Below, piece by piece: positions 8,065 to 16,176 of a stretch of DNA of 64,000 nucleotides. This stretch comes from Curtobacterium flaccumfaciens UCD-AKU (GTDB lineage Bacteria; Actinomycetota; Actinomycetes; Actinomycetales; Microbacteriaceae). Below the pieces are notes generated by a model. That model was not told where the DNA came from. It saw only the letters and a program-made list of their open reading frames with translations, and did no database searches. A program made the position numbers and the translations under genes. Numbering within the stretch: position 1 is the stretch's first letter; each line of letters opens with the position of its first letter. The stretch lies in NCBI RefSeq assembly GCF_000349565.1, contig NZ_APJN01000018.1:1-64000 (forward strand), read 5' to 3'.

Positions 8065-8700
8065 ATGTCCTCCTCCCTGTCCGGTGACGATTCCCTGCAG
8101 CTGCCCGAGTTCGACGCTCCCCCGGCATCACCCCTCGACCTGGCCCGACAGTGGCTCGAAGCCGCCGACGAGCGCGACGTCTCCGAGCCGAGGTCGATGA
8201 CCCTCGCCACCGCCGGTGCCGACGGTCGGGTGAGCGCCCGGACGGTGGACGTGAAGCGCCTGGACGACCGCGGGCTGGTGTTCGGCACCTCGACCCTGAG
8301 CCCGAAGGGACGCCAGCTCGCCGAGAACCCGCACGCAGCACTGCAGGTCTACTGGCGCGAGACCATGCAGCAGCTGCGGTTCGAGGGCCGGGCGGTGCAG
8401 CTCTCCGACGACGAGTCCGACGCGCTGTTCGCCGACCGCTCCCCGAAGTCCCGCGCGGCGACCGCGATCGCCGACCAGTCCGACGTGCTCGAACCGCGGA
8501 CCCTGCAGGACCTGATCGACGACGCGAACGACCTGCTCGACGAGACCGACGACGCCGTGCCGCGGCCGGCCGGCTGGGTGGCTTGGCGACTCGAACCCGA
8601 CGTCGTCGAGTTCTGGCACGGCAGCCGTGACCGGATGCACCGCCGGCTGCAGTACGTCCTCGCCGACGCTGCGTGGTCGGCCACCCGCCTGCAGCCCTGA
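8065..8700 (+). CDS. pdxH: Pyridoxamine 5'-phosphate oxidase family flavoprotein
   Basis: About 211 residues. PNPOx features appear in order: SARTVDVKRLDDRGLVF (FMN-binding strand, about residues 54-70), SPKGRQLAENPHAALQVYW (about 76-94), and a C-terminal EFWHGSRDRMHRRLQY carrying the R-x-H substrate/FMN motif. It should oxidise pyridoxine or pyridoxamine phosphate to PLP with FMN and O2; a PhzG-like role cannot be excluded, but no phenazine genes are near. The start is uncertain: ATG 8065 has a GGAGG only 1 nt upstream, and TTG 8053 is an alternative. It converges on the siderophore operon 30 nt away, across small GC-rich hairpins. Confidence 0.8.
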   Translation: MSSSLSGDDSLQLPEFDAPPASPLDLARQWLEAADERDVSEPRSMTLATAGADGRVSARTVDVKRLDDRGLVFGTSTLSPKGRQLAENPHAALQVYWRETMQQLRFEGRAVQLSDDESDALFADRSPKSRAATAIADQSDVLEPRTLQDLIDDANDLLDETDDAVPRPAGWVAWRLEPDVVEFWHGSRDRMHRRLQYVLADAAWSATRLQP

Positions 8701-8730
8701 CGTCTCGCGCATCGCGAGCGCCGGCGCCCC

Positions 8731-11142
8731 CTACCGCCCGATCGGGTTCGGCATCGCGCCCGCCCGGATGAGCGACGACGACTGGTCGGCCAGGTCCACC
8801 ATCGACAGGGTGTTCCGCAGCTGCAACCGGTTCAGGCACGAGTGCTCGAACGTCGGCACCCGCAGGTCCAGGGGTCGACGGCGGTCCGGGTGTGCGGCGG
8901 CGTGCGCGTCGATGCACTCCCCCGCGACCTGCCAGAACCGGGCCTCCGGCAGCACCCCGTCGTCGTCGAGGATCGCGGCGACGAACCGCAGCACCCCGTC
9001 GAACACGTCGGTGAACACGGCGAGCGCGGCTTCGTCGTCGGACACCGGGTGCACGATCCGGTCGATGTCGGCGGGCACCGGGCGGTCGTCGAGCCGGCCG
9101 AGCACCGCGGCCTCCTCGCCGATGTCCTTCATCACGGCGCGGACGACGACACCGTCGCGCACGACGAGCACCAGGTTCTCACCGTGTGGCATGAACACCA
9201 GGTCGTGCACGGTCAGGCAGTGCACGACGGGCAGCAGGTAGGCGTCGAGCCAGCGTCGGACCCACTCGTCGGCAGGGACTCCCGATGCCTCGATCAGGGC
9301 TGACACGACGGCGTTCCCCGCACCGTCTCGGTGCAGCAGTGCCGCCATGGTGAGCAGGTGTTCGCCCTCGGCCAGCTGCGGGACGGGACTCTCCCGCCAC
9401 AGCGCCGCGAGCATCTTGCGCTGCGGCGAGGACACGTCGACCCGGTGGTAGGCGTCGCCGGTGTAGCCGATGGCGGCGTGTTCCCGGAGCACCGAGAACC
9501 CGACCGACGCGAGTGTCGGGTCGGCGGCGACGATCGACGCGACCCAGTCGTTCACGGCCGGCGTGTTCCGCATGTAGGCGGGCGACATCCCCCGCAGGAA
9601 CCCCATGTTCTGCACGGCGAGCGCCGTCTTCACGTACGAGCGTGCCGGCTCGGTGCGGTTGAACGCGGTGCGGATGGACTGCTGCGGCTGGTACTCGTCA
9701 GGCCCCTCGCCCAGGTCCACCAGGTCCTGCCGGCCCAGGTCGGGCGCGAAGGTCACGGCGATCCGGTGCTGCCACTGCCAGGGGTGCACGGGCAGCCACA
9801 CGTAGTCGTCGGGGTCGAGCCCGTGGCGCTCCAACGTGGCACGGAACCCGGCCACGACCGCCGCCGACAGCTCCGACTGCCAGTGCGCCTGCTCGGTCCG
9901 GTCCGCGGCGAGCGCCAGGTGCGTGTGCTCGCGTCGGGCGGCGAGCCACCGGTACCGGAACCGTCCGCCGGACTCGGGCGCGAACGCCCGGTACTCGTCG
10001 AGCCCGAACCCGATCCGCCCGTTTGCGGCGACGAACGCAGGGTGCCCCTCGGTCATCGCCGCCTCGACGTCCTGGAACGACGCGACGACGTCCTCGACGG
10101 AACCGGTCGCACCGGTCGCACCGGACGAAACGGACGCCCCGCCCGACCCGGCCCCGCCCCGCCCCCGTGCCAGCTGCCCGGCCGACGGTCCGCCCCGCCG
10201 GTGCTTCGCCGCGGCACTCGCCAGCGTCGACGCGATCTCCTCCAGGTACGTGCCGAGCAGCTCGTCGGGGATCCCGAGCACCGCGCGCAGCTCGAGCACG
10301 AGCTCCTGCGCGCTGAGCGGCGTCGACACCCCCGCACGGGTCCGCGTCAGCGAGGCCTCGTCCATCGACCAGTGCTCGAGCACGTGCTGCCGCGCCCGGA
10401 ACCGGTAGGTCGACTCCCCCGCCTCGAGCCGCCAGCCGTCCCCGTCCGGCACAGGGGCGATCAGCCGTTCGTGGGTGAACTCCGCGATCGCCTTCGCGAC
10501 GAGGTGCCGTTCGGCGGGTTCCAGGTGCTCGGGCCGCAGGTGCGCGGCCGGCCCGTCGTCGTCGGGGACGCCGATCCGGTCGGTGTCGAGCACCGACAGC
10601 AGCGCCCGCTTGCCGTCGACGTCGACCTGTCGCAGGGCACGGAACCCGACCTCGGCGTTCTTCGCCTGCACGGCGGTGTTCCGCACGTCCGGTTCGACGA
10701 CGACCCGGCGCGCGCCGAGGGCGTCCCGGCAGTGCTCGACGACGGCACGCATGACCGCGCTCGTCAGGCCGTGCACGCGGCCCTCGGCCGGCACCGGTGC
10801 GACGAGCAGGTGCATGCCGACGTCGCCGGGTTCGGCAGCCCACACGTCGGTGAGCAGGACGGCCGAGGGGTCGTAGGTCTCGGCCAGGAAGCACGGTTCG
10901 CCGTTCCGGCGGCCGAGCCACGCGGCCTGCGCGGGGTCGGCCTGCACGCCGGCCAGGTAGGTGCGGACGCCGTCCACGTCGAGGTCGCCCATCTCCCACC
11001 ACGACGACGCGGGGTGGGCGAGCCACGACTGCACGACGGCGGCGTTGCGTTCCGGGTCCACGGGTTCGACGGTCAGGAGGCCCGGCCCGGCTCCTCCAGG
11101 CGCGGTCGCGTCCGGCGCCGTGGTGGTCACGGTCGTGCTCAT
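8731..11142 (-). CDS. GNAT acyltransferase fused to NIS siderophore synthetase (IucA/IucC)
   Basis: 803 residues, two enzymes in one chain. Residues about 20-190 form a GNAT acyltransferase of the siderophore type (WWEMGDLDVDGVRTYL... to VRNTAVQAKNAEVGFRALR), expected to acylate the hydroxylated diamine. After a linker, residues about 230-790 form an NIS synthetase with HPWQWQH, the ATP-binding KTALAVQNMGF and MPHGENLVLVV motifs and a FhuF-like end. In desferrioxamine clusters these steps are separate DesC and DesD proteins. A Gly/Ala/Ser-rich patch (about residues 350-375) probably loops. ATG 11142 overlaps the upstream stop by 4 nt. It is the last gene of the iron-box operon. The exact siderophore cannot be told from sequence. 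Confidence 0.88.
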   Translation of the reverse strand: MSTTVTTTAPDATAPGGAGPGLLTVEPVDPERNAAVVQSWLAHPASSWWEMGDLDVDGVRTYLAGVQADPAQAAWLGRRNGEPCFLAETYDPSAVLLTDVWAAEPGDVGMHLLVAPVPAEGRVHGLTSAVMRAVVEHCRDALGARRVVVEPDVRNTAVQAKNAEVGFRALRQVDVDGKRALLSVLDTDRIGVPDDDGPAAHLRPEHLEPAERHLVAKAIAEFTHERLIAPVPDGDGWRLEAGESTYRFRARQHVLEHWSMDEASLTRTRAGVSTPLSAQELVLELRAVLGIPDELLGTYLEEIASTLASAAAKHRRGGPSAGQLARGRGGAGSGGASVSSGATGATGSVEDVVASFQDVEAAMTEGHPAFVAANGRIGFGLDEYRAFAPESGGRFRYRWLAARREHTHLALAADRTEQAHWQSELSAAVVAGFRATLERHGLDPDDYVWLPVHPWQWQHRIAVTFAPDLGRQDLVDLGEGPDEYQPQQSIRTAFNRTEPARSYVKTALAVQNMGFLRGMSPAYMRNTPAVNDWVASIVAADPTLASVGFSVLREHAAIGYTGDAYHRVDVSSPQRKMLAALWRESPVPQLAEGEHLLTMAALLHRDGAGNAVVSALIEASGVPADEWVRRWLDAYLLPVVHCLTVHDLVFMPHGENLVLVVRDGVVVRAVMKDIGEEAAVLGRLDDRPVPADIDRIVHPVSDDEAALAVFTDVFDGVLRFVAAILDDDGVLPEARFWQVAGECIDAHAAAHPDRRRPLDLRVPTFEHSCLNRLQLRNTLSMVDLADQSSSLIRAGAMPNPIGR

Positions 11143-12569
11143 GCGGAGACCTCCGCACGTTCGGTCGAGGGCCGGGCCGGCGCGCGCTCCGCGGCGCCGG
11201 GATGGGCGGTGGACGGCTCTGCTGTTGACTGCTCCGCGGCGGGCAGGCCGAACTCCTGGAAGGCGATCCGGGCCTCCAGGCCGTACACGGGGCGCCCCGT
11301 GACGGACCGGATGATCGACGCGTTCCGCCACGCACCCATGCCGAGGTCGGGCGCGGTCAGGCCGTGCGTGTGCTCCTCGGCGTTCTGCACCCAGATGCGC
11401 CCGCCCAGGGTGTCGACGTGGTGGTCGCGGGCGACCGCCAGGCGACCGCGGGAGTCGCGGGCGACGAGGTGCTCGACCGGGTCGAGGAAGCGCGGGACCC
11501 GCGGGGTGTACCCGGTGGCGAGGACGAGCTGCTCGACCTCGTGCTCGTACGTCTGGTCGAGCTGCTCGTGGCGGAGCGTCAGCCGGTACGTGCCGCGGTC
11601 GGCGAGCCAGGCGGCGTCGACGACGCTCGTCTCGGTCCGGAGCGTCGTCGGGACCGGACCCCGCGCGCTGATCCGGTAGAGCTGGTCGTACAGGTCGTCG
11701 ACCAGGTCGGCGCTGATGCCCTTGTACAGCCCCCGCTGTTCCCGTCCGAGGCGGTCGCGGACGGCTTCGGGCAGCCCGTGGAAGTGGTCCGTGTACTCCG
11801 GGCTCGTCATCTCGAGGGTGAGCTTGGTGTCCTCCATCGGGAAGAACCGGGGCGAGCGCGTGATCCAGTCGAGGCGGTAGCCGTCCTGCCGGATGTCCTC
11901 GAGCAGTTCGCGGTAGACCTCGGCGGCGGACTGCCCGCTGCCGATGACGGCGATCGACCCGGCGTCGCGCAGGGCGTCGCGGTTCGGCAGGAACTCGGCG
12001 GAGTGGACGGCCGGCCCGCCGATCCCGCGCAAGGGGGCGGGGACGGACGGCTCGGTGCCGATGCCCACGACGACGTGGTGTGCGCGGTACGTCTCGGGAC
12101 CCTGATCGGTCTCGGCGTGCACCGTGAACGTGTCGGTGTCCGCGTCGTGCTCGACGGCGGTCACCCGGCGGCCCCACCGCAGGGTGTCGAGCCGGTCGGC
12201 GGCCCAACGGCAGTAGGCGTCGTACTCGCTGCGCAGGGGGTGGAAGTCCTCGCGGATGTAGAACGGGTACAGGCGTCCGGTCTCCTTGAGCCAGGCGAGG
12301 AACGAGAACGGCGACGTCGGATCGGCCATCGTCACCAGGTCGGCGAGGAACGGCACCTGGATCGTGGCGTCGTCGAGCATCATGCCGTGGTGCCAGGCGA
12401 AGCCGTCGGCGGTGTCGAGGAACACCGCGTCGAGGTCGGCGATCGGGTCGGTCAGGCAGGCCAGGCCGAGGTTGAACGGGCCGATGCCGATGCCGACGAC
12501 GTCGTGCACGGTGTCGGCGGTGCGGTCCGCTGCGCGGTCGGCGGTGCGGTCTGCGCGGTCGGCGGTCAT
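11139..12569 (-). CDS. Lysine/ornithine (diamine) N-monooxygenase for siderophore synthesis
   Basis: 476 residues, class B flavin N-hydroxylase family (IucD/PvdA/DesB type). Visible motifs: GIGIGPFNLGL for FAD (about residues 26-36), VIGSGQSAAEV for NADPH (about 220), and LATGYTPRVP near residue 378. It hydroxylates the amine of a diamine or lysine using FAD, NADPH and O2, supplying the hydroxylamine to the acyltransferase/synthetase. The first 20 residues are a short ADRTADRAADRTAD repeat matched by a DNA repeat at 12510-12560. The last 35 residues are disordered Ala/Glu/Pro. Both ends overlap neighbours by 4 nt. Confidence 0.88.
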   Translation of the reverse strand: MTADRADRTADRAADRTADTVHDVVGIGIGPFNLGLACLTDPIADLDAVFLDTADGFAWHHGMMLDDATIQVPFLADLVTMADPTSPFSFLAWLKETGRLYPFYIREDFHPLRSEYDAYCRWAADRLDTLRWGRRVTAVEHDADTDTFTVHAETDQGPETYRAHHVVVGIGTEPSVPAPLRGIGGPAVHSAEFLPNRDALRDAGSIAVIGSGQSAAEVYRELLEDIRQDGYRLDWITRSPRFFPMEDTKLTLEMTSPEYTDHFHGLPEAVRDRLGREQRGLYKGISADLVDDLYDQLYRISARGPVPTTLRTETSVVDAAWLADRGTYRLTLRHEQLDQTYEHEVEQLVLATGYTPRVPRFLDPVEHLVARDSRGRLAVARDHHVDTLGGRIWVQNAEEHTHGLTAPDLGMGAWRNASIIRSVTGRPVYGLEARIAFQEFGLPAAEQSTAEPSTAHPGAAERAPARPSTERAEVSA

Positions 12570-13990
12570 CGGGACGCTCCTTCCGGGGCGGTGGTGGTGG
12601 CCCTGACCCGGGCGGCCGTGGCGACGACGTGCTCGAGCGACGCGCGCATCTGTTCCGGGGTGGTCTCGGGGTTGAGCAGCGTGAGCTTGTTGCACGGGCG
12701 GCCGTCGATGACCGTCTTGGCGATGAGGACCCGACCCTCGGCGAGCAGCGCCGAGCGGATCGGGGCGACCAGCGCGTCGGCGTCGTCGTCCGTCATGCCG
12801 GCGGGCTGCCAGCGGAACAGCACCGTGCTGAGCTGCGTCGGCGCGACGAGCACCAGGTCGGGGTGCTCCTCGACGATCCGGTGGGTGACCACGGCGAGGT
12901 CGATGACGGCGTCGAACGCTGCTCCGATCGCGTCGGCCCCCGTTGCCCGCAGCGTGGCCCAGAGCTTCAGGGCGTCGAACCGGCGGGTGGTCTGCAGGGA
13001 CTTGTCGACCTGGTTCGGCTCGGCGGCGTCCTCCGGGTTCAGGTAGTCGGCGTACCACGCGGTGCGGCGCAGGTCCTCCGGGCGCTGCACGAGCAGGGCG
13101 CTCGACGACACCGGCTGGAAGAACGACTTGTGCAGGTCGGCGGTCACGCTCCTGGCTCGTTCGACGCCGTCGAGCAGGTGGCGGCGCGTCGGCGACACGA
13201 GCAGCCCGCAGCCGTACGCGGCATCGACGTGCAGCCACACTCCCTCCAGATCACAGACGTCCGCGATCGGTTCGATCGGGTCGATCACGCCGCGGTCGGT
13301 GGTACCGGCCGTGGCGACGACGGCCATCGGTCGCTGCCCGCTGGCCCTGGCTGCAGCGATCGCCTCGGCGAGGGCCGCGGGCACCATCCGGCCGGCGTGG
13401 TCGGTCGCGACGGCGACCACGGTCTCGAGCCCGAGCAGCCGGGCGGACTTCGCGATGCTGAAGTGGGTCTCAGCGGTCGTGAACACGGTGCCGCCGGTGC
13501 CGAGGGCCTCGCGCGCCAGCAGCAGGGCCTGCAGGTTCGACTGTGAGCCGCCCGAGGTGAAGATGCCGTCCCCCGCGGCGAACCCGATCCGACCGGCAAG
13601 CCAGGCGACGACGTGGCGCTCGATCTCGGTGCCGATGCGGGACTGGTCCCACGTGTCGACCGACGGGTTCACGGCGGCCAGGACCGACTCGGCAGCGACC
13701 GCGGGCAGCGCGACCGGGCAGTTCAGGTGCGCGAGGTACGCCGGGTCGTGGAACCAGACGGCCTCGCGGACGAACAGCTCGTCGAGTTCGGCGAGCGCGC
13801 GGTCCGTCCCGAGGGGTTCGGCGTCGAGGTCGACGTCCTGCACCCGGGCCCGGAGGACGTCCGGGGCGGTGTCGGTGGTCGGACGGTCGGCCGCGGCGAA
13901 CCGGTCGGCCAGACGGTCCACCGTGGACGTCACGGCGGAGCGGTAGCGCTCGGCGGTGGCGGTGGTCAGGAGTTCGATGGGAGGTGTCAC
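12566..13990 (-). CDS. PLP-dependent decarboxylase, first step of hydroxamate siderophore synthesis
   Basis: 474 residues from GTG 13990. It is a group II PLP decarboxylase: SGGSQSNLQALLLA (about residue 151), HVDAAYG with the PLP-pairing Asp, and DLHKSFFQP with the Schiff-base Lys (about residues 292-300). In DesA-type clusters this enzyme makes cadaverine from lysine; DABA decarboxylase-like specificity is also possible. A GTG at 14011 gives a longer frame, but it would put the whole iron box inside the coding region, so I prefer 13990. It is the first gene of the operon, and its stop overlaps the monooxygenase start (ATGA). Confidence 0.85.
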   Translation of the reverse strand: MTPPIELLTTATAERYRSAVTSTVDRLADRFAAADRPTTDTAPDVLRARVQDVDLDAEPLGTDRALAELDELFVREAVWFHDPAYLAHLNCPVALPAVAAESVLAAVNPSVDTWDQSRIGTEIERHVVAWLAGRIGFAAGDGIFTSGGSQSNLQALLLAREALGTGGTVFTTAETHFSIAKSARLLGLETVVAVATDHAGRMVPAALAEAIAAARASGQRPMAVVATAGTTDRGVIDPIEPIADVCDLEGVWLHVDAAYGCGLLVSPTRRHLLDGVERARSVTADLHKSFFQPVSSSALLVQRPEDLRRTAWYADYLNPEDAAEPNQVDKSLQTTRRFDALKLWATLRATGADAIGAAFDAVIDLAVVTHRIVEEHPDLVLVAPTQLSTVLFRWQPAGMTDDDADALVAPIRSALLAEGRVLIAKTVIDGRPCNKLTLLNPETTPEQMRASLEHVVATAARVRATTTAPEGASR

Positions 13991-13991
13991 G

Positions 13992-14010
13992 TTAGGTAAG
14001 GCTAACCTCA
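13992..14010 (-). promoter_or_regulatory. DtxR/IdeR/DmdR-type iron box
   Basis: TTAGGTAAGGCTAACCTCA on the + strand is a close match to the 19-bp actinobacterial iron-regulator palindrome TTAGGTTAGGCTAACCTAA. It sits immediately upstream of the GTG at 13990 and contains, on the - strand, a TAGCCT that could serve as -10. This predicts repression of the siderophore operon by Fe2+-bound DtxR/IdeR. Confidence 0.88.
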
Positions 14011-14063
14011 CAAAACGCGTTCACGCCACCCGAACGAGGGGTGTCCTGGTCGGCCGGGCGTGT

Positions 14064-14077
14064 CAGACGGCCGTCTG
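14064..14077. repeat. Self-complementary palindrome downstream of phosphoesterase gene
   Basis: CAGACGGCCGTCTG is a perfect 14-bp palindrome 8 nt beyond the phosphoesterase stop. It may mark transcript end, but with no loop and no U-run it is a weak terminator candidate. Confidence 0.3.
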
Positions 14078-14085
14078 TCGGGTCG

Positions 14086-16077
14086 TCAGGCGTTCATGAA
14101 CTCGCTCGGTTGCAGTGCCCGGCCGACGATGCGCACGTCACCGATCGACCCGACGAACACGTTGTCGAGCTTGCCGCCGTAGCGGTACCCGCCGAGCAGC
14201 CACGGCTTGCCGATCGTGCTCAGACCGCGGTTCTGGGTGGACGGGTTCCGCACGACCGGGCACCCGTCGACGTAGAGCACGGTGTGCGTCCCGTCGTTCA
14301 CCACGGCCACGTGCCACCAGGCTCCGAGCGGCAGCTCGTGCCCCCAGTTCGTCAACGATCCGTCCTGGCTCGTCGGGTACACGCACCACTGCAGTTCGCG
14401 GTCCCCCGACAGGCTCAGGGTCACCGCGGGTTCGTCCGGGTCGCCGTCGGCTCCGGTCGCCTTCCCCGCCTGGCCGGCGCTCGAGTACTGCGACAGCAGG
14501 GCGCTGAACCCGTTCGTGCTCGGGTCGAAGGTGGTCGGCAGCGCGAAGAACGCCTCGACCGTGTACCCGCGAGGGAAGTGGGTGCGGTTGAGCGGCGCCG
14601 CCCGGACGGTCTGCAGGTGGTCGCCCCCGGTCTTGCCACCCTGCAGCGCGAGGCTGCCGGCACCCGGCTGGTCGGGGTGGTGCGCGGCGGTCCAGCGCAA
14701 CGCCCCGGCGACGGCGCCGGTCCGGCGGGCGACCACCAGGTCGTTGCCCTTGCCGCTCTGGTCGCGCACCCGCGTGGTCGGCGCGAGCGCCGCCCCGTCC
14801 GGGTTGCCGTCGAACCGCCAGTACGCGAGCGTCCCCGGTACCAGCATGCGTGCCGCCGGCCGGGAGGCCCGTGGTGCGACCGGCGCGAAGCCCGCGAAGC
14901 GCGCCTCGAAGTCCACTGCCATGGTGAAGCGGTCGACGTCACCGCTGAGGTTGACCTCCTGGGCGGCGAGCTCGTTCGCCTCGCCGAGCCCGCCGGCGAG
15001 CAGGAACGGCGACAGCGTCTCGACGTCGATGACGTTCCGTTCGAGGTCGACGTGGTACAGCCGGATCATGGCCGCCCCGCCGTAGTACCGGTTCTGGTAG
15101 TTGGTCAGGTGCAGGGCGACGTCGTGTCCCACCGCGTTCTTCGCCGTCGTGCGGCCCGGCCCCCAGTAGTGGCCGTTGAGCGTCAGGAACACCTGGTCGT
15201 GCTTCGTGATGAAGGAGTCCCAGAGCTGCTGCCCGTAGGGGTCGAACGCCGCCCCGCCGTCGGCGTCCGAGTCGACGATGGCGTGCGTCGTGAGGATCAC
15301 CGGCGAGTGCGGCCGGGCTGCGAGCACGGAGCTGGCCCAGGCGAGGCCGCTCGCGCTCGTCCGCCAGTCGAGGGCCAGGACGACCCACTCGCGGCCGGCC
15401 GCGGTGAACCGGTGGGCGGTGTTGTAGCCGTCGGGGCTCGAACCGATCCAGCCCGGGGCCTTCCGGAACCGCTGCGGACCGAACACGTCGAGGTACGGGG
15501 TGCGGCCGCGTTGGTCGTCGGTCGACGAGTCGACGTCGTGGTTGCCGGCGAGCACGCTGTAGGGCGCTCCGGCACGGTCGAGCACGTCGAAGACCTCGCC
15601 GGACGCGCGCATCTCGGACGCCGCACCGTTCTGGGTCAGGTCGCCGAGGTGCACGAGGAACACCGTGTTGTGCCGGGCCTGCTCGCGCACGACGTACTCG
15701 AGCGAGGCGCGCATCGGGGCCTGGTCGACCGCGGCACCGTCGAACATGTACTGGGTGTCCGGCATCACCGCGACGGTGAAGCGCGGCGAGGTCGTGTCGG
15801 GTCGCCACGGACCGGTGCGCCCACGTGCCACCGCCTGCTGGGCCGCGATGCCGGACCCGCCGAGGGCCGCCGGGGTGACGGCGGGGGCTGCGGTCAGCGC
15901 GTCGGCGACGGCCGGGGCGCTGCCGAAACCGTTCGACGCCACGAGGCCTGCGGCGCCGGCCAGTCCGGACCCGACCAGGAAGCCACGGCGGGAGACCGGG
16001 ATGCGCTTGCTGCGATCGTCGGCGGGGGCTGCTGCACCGTCGTGGGCGGCTTCGTGGTCGTCAGGGCTGTTCTGCAC
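14086..16077 (-). CDS. Tat-exported metallophosphoesterase with LamG-like C-terminal domain
   Basis: 663 residues from GTG 16077; an alternative GTG at 16131 adds 18 residues. A twin-arginine signal (SRRGFLVGSG, about residues 29-38) with a hydrophobic Ala/Gly core predicts Tat export. The catalytic domain carries calcineurin-like metal ligands in order: MPDTQY, HLGDLTQNG, AGNHD, TTHA and NGHYWG (about residues 105-320). The C-terminal 230 residues (LAYWRFDGNPDG...WWHVAVVNDGTHTVLYVDG) fit a LamG/concanavalin-type beta sandwich that binds polymer or glycan. The substrate is unknown. A secreted phosphodiesterase acting on a surface or environmental polymer is the likeliest reading. Confidence 0.8.
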   Translation of the reverse strand: MQNSPDDHEAAHDGAAAPADDRSKRIPVSRRGFLVGSGLAGAAGLVASNGFGSAPAVADALTAAPAVTPAALGGSGIAAQQAVARGRTGPWRPDTTSPRFTVAVMPDTQYMFDGAAVDQAPMRASLEYVVREQARHNTVFLVHLGDLTQNGAASEMRASGEVFDVLDRAGAPYSVLAGNHDVDSSTDDQRGRTPYLDVFGPQRFRKAPGWIGSSPDGYNTAHRFTAAGREWVVLALDWRTSASGLAWASSVLAARPHSPVILTTHAIVDSDADGGAAFDPYGQQLWDSFITKHDQVFLTLNGHYWGPGRTTAKNAVGHDVALHLTNYQNRYYGGAAMIRLYHVDLERNVIDVETLSPFLLAGGLGEANELAAQEVNLSGDVDRFTMAVDFEARFAGFAPVAPRASRPAARMLVPGTLAYWRFDGNPDGAALAPTTRVRDQSGKGNDLVVARRTGAVAGALRWTAAHHPDQPGAGSLALQGGKTGGDHLQTVRAAPLNRTHFPRGYTVEAFFALPTTFDPSTNGFSALLSQYSSAGQAGKATGADGDPDEPAVTLSLSGDRELQWCVYPTSQDGSLTNWGHELPLGAWWHVAVVNDGTHTVLYVDGCPVVRNPSTQNRGLSTIGKPWLLGGYRYGGKLDNVFVGSIGDVRIVGRALQPSEFMNA

Positions 16078-16176
16078 AGCACCGCACCGTACGGTCCGCG
16101 GGGGAACGCCCCGGGTCCGTCCCGTGAACACCAGACCGGCCGCTGCTGCCGGTTCGGTGTGGACCGGTGAGGGCTC

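Noticed and set aside
8704-8727. Terminator between pdxH and the siderophore operon
   Set aside because: Only 6-bp and self-complementary 10-bp GC stems with no tail; too weak to call in a 30-nt convergent gap.
11143-12207. Upstream extension of the NIS synthetase frame
   Set aside because: Arg/Pro-rich shadow of the monooxygenase gene; the natural ATG at 11142 couples to that gene's stop.
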